A stretch of DNA of 64,000 nt from Limnobacter parvus (GCF_024623725.1 NZ_JANKHG010000016.1:62001-126000), one strand, 5' to 3'; positions 45,465-56,111 are shown, counted from the first letter of the stretch. Notes: generated by a model from the sequence alone, not told the origin. Numbers and translations are program-made.

Positions 45465-46210
45465 ACGCCATGGCCCGCAAGAAAAACTCTACTGGCAGCA
45501 AACGCAAATTCAGCCTGAACCCCTTGGTGTGGCTGTGGCGCATTTTTTTCTGGGGTTTTTTTGCGCTGGTGTTGTTGCAGCTTTGGTACCTGGCTCAAAT
45601 TGCGGTGTGGACTCATGTAAACCCCAGCAGCACCAGCTTCATGCAAACCCGCCTGGCTGAAATTCGTAAAACCGAGCCAGGTTTTCAGTTGAAGCATGAA
45701 TGGGTGCCTTACGACAAAATTTCACTGAATTTAAAGCGTGCGGTAATTGCGGCCGAAGACAGCGGTTTCATGACCCACAAGGGCGTTGAAATGGAAGCCA
45801 TTGAACTGGCCTTGAAGCGTAATGCACGCAGAGGCAAGGTTACGCATGGTGGTTCAACCATTACGCAGCAATTGGCCAAGAATTTGTTTTTAACCAGCAA
45901 GCGCAGCTATATACGCAAAGGGCAGGAATTGGTGATTGCCCTGATGATCGAGGCTGTGTGGGACAAACGCCGCATTCTGGAGGTGTATTTGAATGTGGTG
46001 GAATGGGGAAATGGCGTGTATGGCGCGCAAGCAGGGGCGCAGCATCACTATGGAGTTAGCGCTGCGCAGCTAAGTAGTTACCAGGCAGCGCGCATGGCAG
46101 GCATGCTGCCAGCGCCGCGTTATTTCGACAAACGGCGGAATTCGCCTTTTCTGGCACGCAAAACAGGCACGCTGCAAAAGCGGATGTATCAGGTTACTGT
46201 TCCAAAATAG
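45461..46210 (+). CDS. mtgA: Monofunctional biosynthetic peptidoglycan transglycosylase
   Basis: 249 residues from the ATG at 45461, which overlaps the aroE stop as ATGA. One N-terminal membrane helix is followed by a GT51 domain: IAAEDSGFMTHKG with catalytic Glu and GGSTITQQLAKNLFLTSKRS. It polymerises lipid II glycan strands in the periplasm. Last gene of the operon. Confidence 0.94.
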   Translation: MNAMARKKNSTGSKRKFSLNPLVWLWRIFFWGFFALVLLQLWYLAQIAVWTHVNPSSTSFMQTRLAEIRKTEPGFQLKHEWVPYDKISLNLKRAVIAAEDSGFMTHKGVEMEAIELALKRNARRGKVTHGGSTITQQLAKNLFLTSKRSYIRKGQELVIALMIEAVWDKRRILEVYLNVVEWGNGVYGAQAGAQHHYGVSAAQLSSYQAARMAGMLPAPRYFDKRRNSPFLARKTGTLQKRMYQVTVPK

Positions 46211-46222
46211 TCTGTCATCCAC

Positions 46223-48937
46223 CTAACCCAACAAAGCCTCCCAAAGCTTTCGTATGGGCTTTTTAAGCACCATCAGCGCCGGGTCGCTGGTGCGCGATTT
46301 GTCGTGCCCAGCCAGGCGTAGTGCGTGTTGTTTTGCGCGCAGTTGGCGGTAGGCATCGGCCACATAATTGGCCAACTCGGCGGGCACTAAGCCAAGCTCA
46401 CCTGCTTTTTTAAGCAGCGCAATATTGCCTTTGTTTTTCGTCAGTTCAGGGTGGGTGTGGGCATGGCCCAGCACCAAGGCCTGCACCATGAATTCAATGT
46501 CAACCATGCCGCCCAGGTCATGTTTTACATCAAACAATTCAGAGTTGTTGGGGTGGCCCTCCAGCATTTTCTGCCGCATGCCAATCACTTCTTTTTTCAC
46601 GTCTTCCCAATCGCGCGGCAATTGCAAAATTTCTTCGCGCAGGTTCTCGAATTTCTTGCCAATCTCAGCATCGCCCACACAAAAACGCGCGCGGGTTAAT
46701 GCCTGGTGTTCCCAGAACCATGCGCCCACGCCGCCTTCCCGGCGCTGGTAGTCTTCAAACGATGCCACGCTGCTAACCAGCAAACCGGCTTCGCCATTGG
46801 GCCGCAGGCGAAAGTCCGTCTCAAACAAGGTGCCTGCTGCGGTTTGTGTGGTCAACCAGCGGTTCATGCGTTTGGCCAGTTGGGCGTACAGGTCGGGTGC
46901 GCGGTCGTCGTCGTCTTCAAACAAGAAAATCAGGTCAAGGTCGGATGAATACCCCAACTCTTTGCCGCCATGTTTGCCGTAAGCCACCACCGCAAATCGT
47001 GGTTGTGCCCGGTGGCGTTTGGCCAGTTGGTCCCAAGCGCGTTCCAGAATCACTTCCAAAGTGCAGTCGGCCAATTCAGACAACAAATCGGAAACATGTT
47101 CCACAGTCAGCAAATTTTCCAGATCTTGCGTCAACACCCGAAACAACTGCGCATGGTGTTGTTCACGAATCAAGTCCATTTGTCGTTCAAGGTCGGGCTG
47201 GCCGTCTGGCAGCTTGGCATGGTCCAGCAGGTCGCGAAGTTGTTGCTTCCACTCATCCAGGTTGGGCGGGGTCAGCAGCGTACGGCTGTCTAGCAACTCA
47301 TCAAGCAACAGGGGGTGCTTGATCAAGAAATTCGCAGCCCATGGGCTGGCGGCCAGCATGCGGCTTACGCGAATTCGGGCAATCGGGTATTCGTCAAGCA
47401 AGCTTAAGTAAGCCCCCCGGCGCGACACGGTTTCAATCAAATCGCAGCAATGCCGCCAGCATGAATCGGGCGCGGCAGATGCACCGGCTGCTGCCAGCAG
47501 TGCGGGCATTACCCGGTCTACCCGTTCCCGGTGGGCGCTGGGCAGGGCTTGGTAGCGGCTTGATTCAATCAAATGTTGGTAGCGGTCTTGCGCTGCCTGT
47601 GGGTTGGTAAAGCCTTGCAACAGGTTGTCTGCCCAGGGCAGTTCAAGGCTAGGTGTTTCTTCGTCTTCCTGTTTGTCGCCAAACACCACATCAAAATGGC
47701 TGGCCACATAATCCATGTGCCGGTTCAGGGTTTTCATGAAATTGCCGGGGTCTTGAAAACCCATGGACCGTGAAACCCGTAATACCTCGGTGGGGCTGGC
47801 GGGCAGGCGGTGGGTTTGCGCGTCGTCCACGTATTGCAGGCGGTGTTCAAGGTTGCGCAAGAAGCGATAAGCGGCAACCAGTTTGTCATGGTCGTCGGCG
47901 GTTATCAGCCCAAGTTCAACACACACCTCAAGCACGTCCACGGTGCGGCGCAGTTGTAGTTTGGGTTCGCGGCCACCGCGAATAAGCTGAAAAGCCTGCG
48001 CAGTGAATTCAATTTCACGAATGCCACCTCGCCCCAGCTTTACGTGTACGGAACCGGGGTACTGGCTTTCGCGTTTGTTCACTTCGTTACGAATTTGAAT
48101 GTGCAGGGCACGCAAAGCGCGAATGGATCCAAAATCAAGGTACTTTCGAAACACAAAGGGGCGAACAATGTTGTTCAAATTGTCCAGGCTTTGCTGAAAA
48201 GCCGTGTCTTGGGCAGGGTCAACTGCCCAGTTAACTACACGAGCCTTTATCCACGCGTAGCGTTCCCACTCCCGGCCCTGCACCACAAAATATTCTTCAA
48301 GCATGTCCAGGCTAACCACCAAAGGGCCTGAATCGCCATTGGGGCGCAGACGCATGTCCACGCGAAATACAAAACCCTCGTCGGTTACTTCAGAAATAAT
48401 CTTGATGATCCGTTTGCCAACCTGGGTAAAAAACTCGGCATGTGATTGGGTTTTGCCGTTGGGGCCGCCCAGTGTTTCGTCGTCCTGGTTGTACAGAAAA
48501 ATTAGGTCGATGTCGCTGGATGCATTCAGCTCAAAACCACCCAGTTTGCCCATGCCCACCACCATCAAGCAATCGCCGTTAGCCGGCTCGCCAAAGCGCT
48601 CGGCTTGCAAACGGTGGCTTAGTTTCAAGGCAATTTGTACTGCAGCATCGGCCAGGAATGACAAGGCTTCCGTTACGTCGAACAAATCGACCTTTCCTTG
48701 CAGGTCGCGGCGCATGATTTCAATCATGCTGCGCTGGCGCACTAGCCGAAGTTCGGCCATCAGCGCTTTTTCGTCGCTAAGTTCCCGTGCTTTCTCAAGC
48801 CAGGTTTCAATGCAGTTCAGCAAATGTTCGTCGTCGCTGTGCCCCGTGTCCCACTCGGGAAAGCGATTCAGCCAGCGTTTGGCGTATTCCGAGTGTTTGG
48901 GCCAAACCTGATGATAGAAATCGAGTGGGTCGTTCAT
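46223..48937 (-). CDS. glnE: Bifunctional glutamine synthetase adenylyltransferase/adenylyl-removing enzyme
   Basis: 904 residues with two nucleotidyltransferase domains: GMGKLGG...SDIDLIFLY near residues 130-150 (adenylyl-removing half) and YGKHGGKELGYSSDLDLIFLF near 630-650 (adenylyltransferase half). GlnE modifies glutamine synthetase in response to PII, coupling nitrogen status to GlnA activity. Slightly shorter than the E. coli enzyme at the N-terminus. Divergent from yhdP. Confidence 0.95.
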   Translation of the reverse strand: MNDPLDFYHQVWPKHSEYAKRWLNRFPEWDTGHSDDEHLLNCIETWLEKARELSDEKALMAELRLVRQRSMIEIMRRDLQGKVDLFDVTEALSFLADAAVQIALKLSHRLQAERFGEPANGDCLMVVGMGKLGGFELNASSDIDLIFLYNQDDETLGGPNGKTQSHAEFFTQVGKRIIKIISEVTDEGFVFRVDMRLRPNGDSGPLVVSLDMLEEYFVVQGREWERYAWIKARVVNWAVDPAQDTAFQQSLDNLNNIVRPFVFRKYLDFGSIRALRALHIQIRNEVNKRESQYPGSVHVKLGRGGIREIEFTAQAFQLIRGGREPKLQLRRTVDVLEVCVELGLITADDHDKLVAAYRFLRNLEHRLQYVDDAQTHRLPASPTEVLRVSRSMGFQDPGNFMKTLNRHMDYVASHFDVVFGDKQEDEETPSLELPWADNLLQGFTNPQAAQDRYQHLIESSRYQALPSAHRERVDRVMPALLAAAGASAAPDSCWRHCCDLIETVSRRGAYLSLLDEYPIARIRVSRMLAASPWAANFLIKHPLLLDELLDSRTLLTPPNLDEWKQQLRDLLDHAKLPDGQPDLERQMDLIREQHHAQLFRVLTQDLENLLTVEHVSDLLSELADCTLEVILERAWDQLAKRHRAQPRFAVVAYGKHGGKELGYSSDLDLIFLFEDDDDRAPDLYAQLAKRMNRWLTTQTAAGTLFETDFRLRPNGEAGLLVSSVASFEDYQRREGGVGAWFWEHQALTRARFCVGDAEIGKKFENLREEILQLPRDWEDVKKEVIGMRQKMLEGHPNNSELFDVKHDLGGMVDIEFMVQALVLGHAHTHPELTKNKGNIALLKKAGELGLVPAELANYVADAYRQLRAKQHALRLAGHDKSRTSDPALMVLKKPIRKLWEALLG

Positions 48938-51900
48938 GGGGGTTCGTAAAATTGGGAAGCTTGGTTCTACAATAGCGTACTACAGGTGTTCAAGACTTTT
49001 CAGGCGGTATTTCTTGCAGGAAGGAACTATCCAATCACAGGTACAACAGGCAGCCAAAAACCCGACGTTACGGCGTGCAGGGGCGGTGCTGTTTTGGGCA
49101 TTGGTAGTGGTGTATGTGCCTTTGTGCCTGGCCTTGCTGGCAATTAAATGGCTGGTTTTACCTGAAATTGACCGCTATCGGCCTGAAATTCAGCAGTTTC
49201 TTCAAAACCAAACGGGTACCAACATTCAAATTGGTCAGTTACAGGCCAATTGGCGGGGGTTTGGTCCACATTTGGAAATTGAAAACGTGAGGTTGCCCCA
49301 AAGCAACGGTGAAACCGGCTTCGAGGCCAGCCGCATTCAACTAGACTGGTCTTTGCCCAGCATCCTTGCGTTCTCGCCACGGCTTAAGAATCTGGAACTT
49401 CACTCGCCCTTGTTAAGCGTGCAGCGCAACCTTCAAGGTGAGATCGTGGTTGCCGGTGTTCCATTTGTAGACGATGGCACCGAGGGCAACCCGGGTCTGG
49501 ATTGGTTGCTGGACCAGCGGCGCGTACTACTGAAAAACGGCATTTTAAATTGGCAAGACAGTCTTGGGCAGTTTCCGGATTCCCAGGCAGTTCAAGCCGA
49601 GTTGTTGATTGAAAATACCTTGAACCGCCATCAGGCCGGTTTGGTGTTCATGTTGCCAAGCTTGGCCGAAAGCCCAATTCAAGCCACCTTGAATTTCAAA
49701 ACCCCTTTGCTTGAGCGTCAGCTTGGCGACATCAGCAAGTGGAAAGGTACTTTCCACGTTGATGCTGTGTTGGACAGAACCCAGCCCCTTGAAACAGTGA
49801 TCAAGAATTTTGGGGTGGATGCGCAGATCAGCCAGCCACAGGGCCAGTTGTGGATCGATTTTGAAAAGGGCTTGGTGCAACGTTCGCTGTTGAATGCACG
49901 TGTGGCGAAACTGCGCTTTGCCAATCCGCAAGTGGATGCAGTACCTTTTGACATGGTCAACACCAGCGCTTTGATTGAGGTACGCGGCGAGCATTTGTTG
50001 TTTGAGCCGCAAGCCTTGTCGATTCGGCAGTTGCAGGGGCAAATTGCGGGCCGGCAGCAATTCGGCCCCACCGACCTGGCAGTCAGCAAAAGCAGTGTTG
50101 ACGGGGGCACACAGTGGGGTTTGCAAATCAGCAAGCTGGATGCTGCGCAGGCCAAAGCCATTTTGCTGGAACTTGGTCCCCACCTAAGTCAGCAGGCACA
50201 GCTCGACACGTTGAAGGCGTTGGATATTTCTGGGCGAATAAACCGTGTTGATTTGAATTGGAGTACTGCTGGCGGCAGCCCGATTGAAAATTCCCAGTCT
50301 TTTAATTCCGATGTTGAGTTCAGCAATTTGATGCTGTTTTACCGTGATCCATCGGCCAATTCGAACGGAACAGTGACCGGCTTTAAAAATCTGAGCGGCA
50401 CCTTCAAGGGCAACGACACAGCGGGGCGTTGGACCCTGATCGGTAAGAATTCTGAGGTTGCCTTGCCTGAAATTTTTGCCAGTGAATTGCTGCGCTTTGA
50501 TGAAGTGAAGGGCGAGGGCGCCTGGACCCATGTCTTTTCCCCTGATGTGCCCACGCGGTTTTCAGTGGATCAACTTGAGGCACGCAACGCTGATTTGCAC
50601 ATAAACACGGCAGGCACCTACGAATTTCTGCGCGATGAAGCCGATGTGGTCGATTTGAAAGGCACGCTGCCCATGGCCGATGTGGCCAAGGTTTCCGCGT
50701 ACTTGCCTTTGGTTGTGGGCAGCAGTGCCCGGGAATGGCTAAGCACGAATTTGAAAGCCGGTTTGGCCAAGAACGGTGAATTTCAGCTGACTGGGCGTTT
50801 AAGCGATTTTCCCTTCGACGGCCCGAACAAAAAAGGCGTGTTTCGAATTGAGATTCCTTTCGAGGGTGGCGAGTTTACCTATGCGCCGGGCTGGCCCGGC
50901 ATTCAGAAGGTAAATGGAAAAGCGACTTTCAATGGCAAAAGCATGCTGGTTCAGGCCGAAACTGCAGAGACACAAGGTGTGCAGCTTAAAGATGTACAGG
51001 CGCGAATCGACAACCTGGATGCCTGGGAGCCACTGCTTGAAATCAAAGGGCAAGGGCAAGGCGAATTGGGCAATATGGTGGCATTTGTGAACCAAAGCCC
51101 CGTGCGGGAAATATTGAATGAGGCGTTAATCAATGCCCAGGTTGAGGGCAATGCCAACCTGAATTTGCAAATCAACATTCCGATTGCCGCCCCTGATGAA
51201 ACACAAGTGAAAGGCGACTTGCTGCTCAAGGGCAATTCCATTCGCGTGGTGCGTGGCATGCCTACGGTCAGCAATGTCGATGGGCTTATTCAATTCTCGA
51301 ACAAAGGCTTGTTTATTGACAAATTGCTGGGGCAGGCCTTGGGTGGCCCGGTAACTTTAAATGGCACCACAGATTCCACAGGCCGAATGGAAATTCGTGC
51401 CAATGGCACAGCCCGTGCACGCGGGCTTGCGCAGTATTTGAACCCCCTGGCGGAACCCTACTTGGCGGGAAGCACCCCCTACACCGTGGTGGTGGCCACG
51501 CGGGAACAGGGCGTGGTCGTCGACGTGAATAGTCAGTTGCTTGGTCTGGAAGTAAAACTGCCCAGCCCATTTAACAAAAAAGCAGACACACGTTTGTCAT
51601 TCAAGCTGAACCAAGCCGCAACGAATCAAGGTGAACGCTGGGCCATTGACTTGGGCCCCGATGGCAAGCCCACCGCGCAAGTGCGTGCTGTGGTGCTGGA
51701 TGAAGGTGGGCAGCCGGGCATTGATTCACTTCAATTTGCAGTGGGCGCACCCTTGGCAGCGCCCACCGTTGGCTTTCAAGGCGACGTACGGGTACCTGTT
51801 ATTGACCTTGATGAATGGCGTGAAGTGTTCAATCAAATTACATCGGTCCCTGGCAACGCAGGCTTGATGGGTGAATTCATGGGTGACCCTGCTTCCAACC

Positions 51901-53057
51901 CTTCAATGAAGCTGAAAGTGGGCATTCGCACCGACCGGTTGAACGTGGGCAGCAAGTCATTCGAGGGTGTTTCAGTGGCAGCGCGCACCGTTGAAAACCG
52001 TTGGCAATTTGATGTAAAAGCAAAAGGTGTAGACGGTTACCTGACTTGGATCGCTGACAAACAAAGGCCCGATGGCGCTGTGCTGGCCCGCTTCAAAACC
52101 CTGGTAATTCCCCAAACCCTGGACAGCGACATGCGCAATTTGGTGGAAGAACCTGCGTCAAGTATTCCTGCTCTTGATGTGCAAGTTGATAACTTCACTC
52201 TGAACGACCTGGCCTTGGGCAGTTTGAAATTGATTGCAGTGAACCAAAGCCGTGAAGAACAGGCCCGTGCCACGCTTACCCAGCGACCGCGCGAATGGAA
52301 GCTGGAAGAATTGCGCGTTGAAAACCCTGAATCCGTAACAACCGCCAAAGGCGTGTGGCAATACGGCGCGAATTTCACCAAGCAGCGCACCGACATTGAT
52401 GTCAACCAAACTGTGAAAAATGGGGGCGGCTTGCTGACCCGCCTGGGCATGGCCGATGTATTTCGGGGCGGTGAAGGCACACTGGTCGGGCGGCTGCGTT
52501 GGAATGGCGCACCCACTAACATTGATTACGGCAGCCTGAGCGGCCAATTCAAACTGCTCAGCAACAAGGGCCAGTTTCTGAAGGCCGACCCCGGCGTGGC
52601 CAAATTGCTGGGTGTGCTTTCGTTGCAAAGCATCCCGCGCCGTTTTGCGCTCGATTTCCGTGATGTTTTTTCTGAAGGCTTTGCCTACGACACCATGGAA
52701 GCCGATGTGGCGCTGAAAGAGGGCATTGCCAGCACCCAGAATTTCAAAATGACCGGGCCCAGCGCCACTGTGCTGATCGACGGCAATCTTGATCTGGAAA
52801 GTGAAACCCAAAACCTGAACGTTGTGGTGCTGCCCGACCTGAACCCCGCAGGTGGCTCACTGATTTATTCTGTGATTGCCGCCAACCCGGCTGTGGGCAT
52901 TGCGTCGCTGATTGCCGACTACGTATTCAAAGACCCCTTGGCGAAAATTTTCTCTTTTCAATATCAGGTAAGTGGCCCATGGTCTGCGCCCGTAATTGAA
53001 CGGGTGCGCAAAAGCGACCCGCCCAACAACCCCACCACCACCAACGCAAGGCCATAA
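48936..53057 (+). CDS. YhdP family AsmA-like envelope protein
   Basis: 1373 residues at most. One N-terminal membrane helix (AGAVLFWALVVVYVPLCLALLAI) precedes a very long beta-rich AsmA/TIGR02099-like region ending in SFQYQVSGPWSAPVIERV, the typical C-terminus. YhdP proteins are inner-membrane-anchored bridges for phospholipid transport to the outer membrane. The first ATG overlaps the divergent glnE start by 2 bases, so the true start is probably downstream, near the AGGAAGGA at about 49017. It leads the yhdP-nitrilase-tldD operon. Confidence 0.9.
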   Translation: MGVRKIGKLGSTIAYYRCSRLFRRYFLQEGTIQSQVQQAAKNPTLRRAGAVLFWALVVVYVPLCLALLAIKWLVLPEIDRYRPEIQQFLQNQTGTNIQIGQLQANWRGFGPHLEIENVRLPQSNGETGFEASRIQLDWSLPSILAFSPRLKNLELHSPLLSVQRNLQGEIVVAGVPFVDDGTEGNPGLDWLLDQRRVLLKNGILNWQDSLGQFPDSQAVQAELLIENTLNRHQAGLVFMLPSLAESPIQATLNFKTPLLERQLGDISKWKGTFHVDAVLDRTQPLETVIKNFGVDAQISQPQGQLWIDFEKGLVQRSLLNARVAKLRFANPQVDAVPFDMVNTSALIEVRGEHLLFEPQALSIRQLQGQIAGRQQFGPTDLAVSKSSVDGGTQWGLQISKLDAAQAKAILLELGPHLSQQAQLDTLKALDISGRINRVDLNWSTAGGSPIENSQSFNSDVEFSNLMLFYRDPSANSNGTVTGFKNLSGTFKGNDTAGRWTLIGKNSEVALPEIFASELLRFDEVKGEGAWTHVFSPDVPTRFSVDQLEARNADLHINTAGTYEFLRDEADVVDLKGTLPMADVAKVSAYLPLVVGSSAREWLSTNLKAGLAKNGEFQLTGRLSDFPFDGPNKKGVFRIEIPFEGGEFTYAPGWPGIQKVNGKATFNGKSMLVQAETAETQGVQLKDVQARIDNLDAWEPLLEIKGQGQGELGNMVAFVNQSPVREILNEALINAQVEGNANLNLQINIPIAAPDETQVKGDLLLKGNSIRVVRGMPTVSNVDGLIQFSNKGLFIDKLLGQALGGPVTLNGTTDSTGRMEIRANGTARARGLAQYLNPLAEPYLAGSTPYTVVVATREQGVVVDVNSQLLGLEVKLPSPFNKKADTRLSFKLNQAATNQGERWAIDLGPDGKPTAQVRAVVLDEGGQPGIDSLQFAVGAPLAAPTVGFQGDVRVPVIDLDEWREVFNQITSVPGNAGLMGEFMGDPASNPSMKLKVGIRTDRLNVGSKSFEGVSVAARTVENRWQFDVKAKGVDGYLTWIADKQRPDGAVLARFKTLVIPQTLDSDMRNLVEEPASSIPALDVQVDNFTLNDLALGSLKLIAVNQSREEQARATLTQRPREWKLEELRVENPESVTTAKGVWQYGANFTKQRTDIDVNQTVKNGGGLLTRLGMADVFRGGEGTLVGRLRWNGAPTNIDYGSLSGQFKLLSNKGQFLKADPGVAKLLGVLSLQSIPRRFALDFRDVFSEGFAYDTMEADVALKEGIASTQNFKMTGPSATVLIDGNLDLESETQNLNVVVLPDLNPAGGSLIYSVIAANPAVGIASLIADYVFKDPLAKIFSFQYQVSGPWSAPVIERVRKSDPPNNPTTTNARP

Positions 53058-53058
53058 C

Positions 53059-53865
53059 ATGCCCAGCCCAATGACTGTTGCCAGCCTGCAAATGATCTCC
53101 ACCCCCGACCTGGAACGCAACCTGGACATTGCCCAGCGCTTAATTGGCCAAGCTGCCAAACAAGGCGCACGCATGGTACTGTTGCCTGAATATTTTTGCT
53201 TGATGGGCAATCAAGACACCGACAAACTGGCCATTTCAGAAGCTTTCGGCCAAGGTCCCATTCAAGAATTTTTGGCCGATCAGGCTGTGGTGCGCAATGT
53301 GCATATTGTGGCTGGCACTTTGCCGATTTCCAGTCCTGTCGATGGCCGTGTATACAACACCACGCTTGTGTTCAACCCGCAAGGGGAATGCACTTCACGT
53401 TACGACAAAATTCACTTGTTTTGTTTCACCATGGGTGAAGAAAGCTATGACGAAGGCCGTGTGTTGTTGCCCGGCAATACCCCAGTGGTGGCCGATGTGG
53501 ATGGCTTTAAAATCGGTTTGTCGGTGTGCTACGACCTGCGTTTTCCTGAGCTGTACCGCGCCATGGGCAAGGTCGATTTAATCGTCATGCCCGCTGCGTT
53601 TACTTACACCACCGGCAAGGCCCATTGGGAAGTGCTAATGCGCGCCCGCGCAATTGAAAACCAATGCTACGTGCTGGCCTGTGGGCAAGGCGGTGTTCAC
53701 GAGAACAAACGCCGCACCTGGGGTCATTCCATGCTGGTGAACCCATGGGGCGAGATCGAGAATATTTTGGCGGAAGGCGAGGGTGTTGTACTGGGCCAGC
53801 TCGACCCTGCTAAGATAGACGATGTGCGAAACAGCTTGCCCGCGCTTGCGCACCGCGTGCTTTAA
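53059..53865 (+). CDS. Carbon-nitrogen hydrolase (nitrilase superfamily)
   Basis: 268 residues from the ATG at 53059. The catalytic triad is visible: Glu in LLPEYF, Lys in YDKIHLFCF and Cys in SVCYDLRFPELYR. The sequence resembles the Nit1/Nit2 omega-amidase type, which repairs damaged glutathione or ketoacid amides. Cytoplasmic; one base after yhdP and 10 bases before tldD. Confidence 0.9.
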   Translation: MPSPMTVASLQMISTPDLERNLDIAQRLIGQAAKQGARMVLLPEYFCLMGNQDTDKLAISEAFGQGPIQEFLADQAVVRNVHIVAGTLPISSPVDGRVYNTTLVFNPQGECTSRYDKIHLFCFTMGEESYDEGRVLLPGNTPVVADVDGFKIGLSVCYDLRFPELYRAMGKVDLIVMPAAFTYTTGKAHWEVLMRARAIENQCYVLACGQGGVHENKRRTWGHSMLVNPWGEIENILAEGEGVVLGQLDPAKIDDVRNSLPALAHRVL

Positions 53866-53875
53866 AGGATTAATC

Positions 53876-55345
53876 ATGAAAGTAGTAGACCCCGCCATTT
53901 CCAACCTTGCAACCGCTCAAAGCCTGTTGTGGACCCCCTACGGCATTGACGAAGGCCACATTCAAAAAGCGTTTGGCGAAATTTTTGCGCACAAGGTTGA
54001 TTTCGCCGATTTGTACTTTCAGTACGGCTGTGTAGAAGGCTGGTCGCTTGATGAAGGCATTGTGAAATCCGGCAGCTACAACATCGAACAAGGGGTGGGT
54101 GTACGCGCCGTGAGTGGCGACAAAACCGCTTTTGCGTATTCCGACGACATTGGCTTTAAACCCATTTTGGCCGCTGCCAAATCGGTGCGCGAAATTGCAA
54201 GCCTTGGCAAAACCGCCAACCGCAACTTGAAAACCGGCAAAGGCTTTGCCGGTGCGGAAAGCCGCGCACTGTACAGCCCGCTAAACCCAATTCCCACCTT
54301 AACTTCCACCGAAAAAGTCGACTTGCTAAAGCGCCTTGAACAGTTTGCCCGCAAGCGCGACAAACGGGTTAAACAAGTCATGGCCAATATTGTGGGTGCT
54401 TATGATGTGGTCATGGTTGCGCGAAGCGACGGTGTATTGGCCGCCGACGTGCGCCCCTTGGTGCGCGTGAATGTAAGCGTAGTGGTTGAACAAAAAGGCC
54501 GCCGTGAAACCGGTTCATCGGGTGCTGGTGGCCGTTATGATTTCGGCCATTTCAACGATGCATTTTTGATGCACCACGCCCACACGGCTGTGGACCAAGC
54601 CTTGATCAACCTGGAAGCGCGCCCCGCCCCTGCTGGTGTTCAAACCGTGGTGTTGGGTTCCGGTTGGCCCGGCATTTTGCTGCACGAAGCGATTGGCCAT
54701 GGCCTGGAAGGCGACTTTAACCGCAAGGGCAGCAGTGCATTTTCCGGCATGATAGGCCAGCGCGTGGCCGCCAAAGGCGTCACCATCGTCGACGACGGCA
54801 CCCTTGCCAGCCGCCGTGGTTCGCTGAACATCGACGACGAAGGCAACAAAACCCAGTGCACCACCCTGATTGAAGACGGTATTTTGAAAGGCTATATTCA
54901 AGACATTACCAACGCCCGGCTCATGAAAATGCCGGTAACCGGCAATGGCCGCCGTGAAAGCTTTGCGCACCTGCCCATGCCGCGCATGACCAACACCTAC
55001 ATGTTGAACGGCGACAAAACGCCGGAGGAAATTATTGCCAGTGTGAAAGACGGCGTGTACGCGGTGAACTTTGGCGGTGGCCAGGTCGACATTACCAGCG
55101 GTAAGTTTGTATTTTCAGCTTCGCTGGCTTACAAAATTGAAAACGGCAAAGTGACCTACCCGCTAAAAGGGGCCACCCTGATTGGCAATGGCCCCGATTC
55201 GCTGACCAAAATCAGCATGGTTGGCAATGACATGGCGCTTGACGACGGCGTGGGCACCTGTGGCAAAGAAGGCCAAAGCGTGCCTGTGGGCGTGGGCCAG
55301 CCTACTTTGCGGATTGATGGTTTGGTTATGGGCGGCACTCAGTAG
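53876..55345 (+). CDS. tldD: TldD metalloprotease
   Basis: 489 residues from the ATG at 53876, after AAAGGA. HEAIGHGLEGD is the HExxxH zinc motif of TldD, and the C-terminal GVGTCGKEGQSVPVGVGQP loop is family-typical. TldD acts with TldE/PmbA on antitoxins and microcin-type peptides. The 3' end overlaps the convergent orphan gene by 20 bases. Confidence 0.95.
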   Translation: MKVVDPAISNLATAQSLLWTPYGIDEGHIQKAFGEIFAHKVDFADLYFQYGCVEGWSLDEGIVKSGSYNIEQGVGVRAVSGDKTAFAYSDDIGFKPILAAAKSVREIASLGKTANRNLKTGKGFAGAESRALYSPLNPIPTLTSTEKVDLLKRLEQFARKRDKRVKQVMANIVGAYDVVMVARSDGVLAADVRPLVRVNVSVVVEQKGRRETGSSGAGGRYDFGHFNDAFLMHHAHTAVDQALINLEARPAPAGVQTVVLGSGWPGILLHEAIGHGLEGDFNRKGSSAFSGMIGQRVAAKGVTIVDDGTLASRRGSLNIDDEGNKTQCTTLIEDGILKGYIQDITNARLMKMPVTGNGRRESFAHLPMPRMTNTYMLNGDKTPEEIIASVKDGVYAVNFGGGQVDITSGKFVFSASLAYKIENGKVTYPLKGATLIGNGPDSLTKISMVGNDMALDDGVGTCGKEGQSVPVGVGQPTLRIDGLVMGGTQ

Positions 55346-56111
55346 AATCTTGTTTCAGGCGGGCGCCAATTTCTTCAACAGCTTTTTTGTTGGTGCTGCA
55401 ATCTTTCGCGTAATGCAAACATTCGCTAAAGCTGTACTCGGTACTTCCCATGCGAACCCGCCCGCTGGTTTCGGCCAAGGCTGCCAGCATGCTCCAACCT
55501 AACACACTGGTGTTGTCTAAAAACAAAGCGGTTTGAATGGTTTGAATGGCTTCAAACCGTTCTTTGTGGTTCATGGTGTTTTTTAACGTGGGCGATTTAT
55601 CCAGCATTCGCTGAAACTTCCTGTAAAGCGGTTCAAGTATTGCCCGGGCCTGGCGTGCGCACACTTCAGCCGGCGGCGCCATAACTTCTGGCATGGGAGT
55701 GGCTGCTTTTTGCAGCCGGCTTGGCGCTGCAATTCGAGAAGTTTCCGGCAGTTGAATTAAAACAGTATCGGCTTTGCCAATGTTGTTTTTAATCAGTTCC
55801 CTGTAATCTTCGGTACTTTCAGTTCTTTTTCTTTTGCTGCCAGGGTTGGTTTCAACTGCGGGCGGCTGTGGTTCTGGCGATGGCGTGGCCCTTCTGGGTA
55901 CGGGGCGGGCAGGGGCTGCTATTTGCAAACATTCAGATGGTGCCAGTAAATGGGGTTCAAAACACGCGGTTACGTTTGGGTTGCATACTTCAAGCATGGG
56001 CAATGCAAGGGCTTGGGCAGTGCCTGCAATGCCGTGTTGGGTTGTTTGTGCTGGGGTTGATAATGTGTGGGAAAGGTTTGACAGAGAATTGAAATCGACT
56101 GCGCGAAACAT
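55326..56111 (-). CDS. Orphan hypothetical protein with NLS-like motif (effector candidate)
   Basis: 261 residues, no signal peptide or recognised domain. The N-terminal ~90 residues are low-complexity (Ser, Thr, Pro, Ala), followed by SKRKRTES, a nuclear-localisation-like cluster near residue 93, and a helical C-terminal half with KERFEAIQTIQTALFL and five Cys. The composition resembles other accessory proteins in the window, but no GGAACC-type promoter was found upstream. Confidence 0.6.
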   Translation of the reverse strand: MFRAVDFNSLSNLSHTLSTPAQTTQHGIAGTAQALALPMLEVCNPNVTACFEPHLLAPSECLQIAAPARPVPRRATPSPEPQPPAVETNPGSKRKRTESTEDYRELIKNNIGKADTVLIQLPETSRIAAPSRLQKAATPMPEVMAPPAEVCARQARAILEPLYRKFQRMLDKSPTLKNTMNHKERFEAIQTIQTALFLDNTSVLGWSMLAALAETSGRVRMGSTEYSFSECLHYAKDCSTNKKAVEEIGARLKQDSTECRP

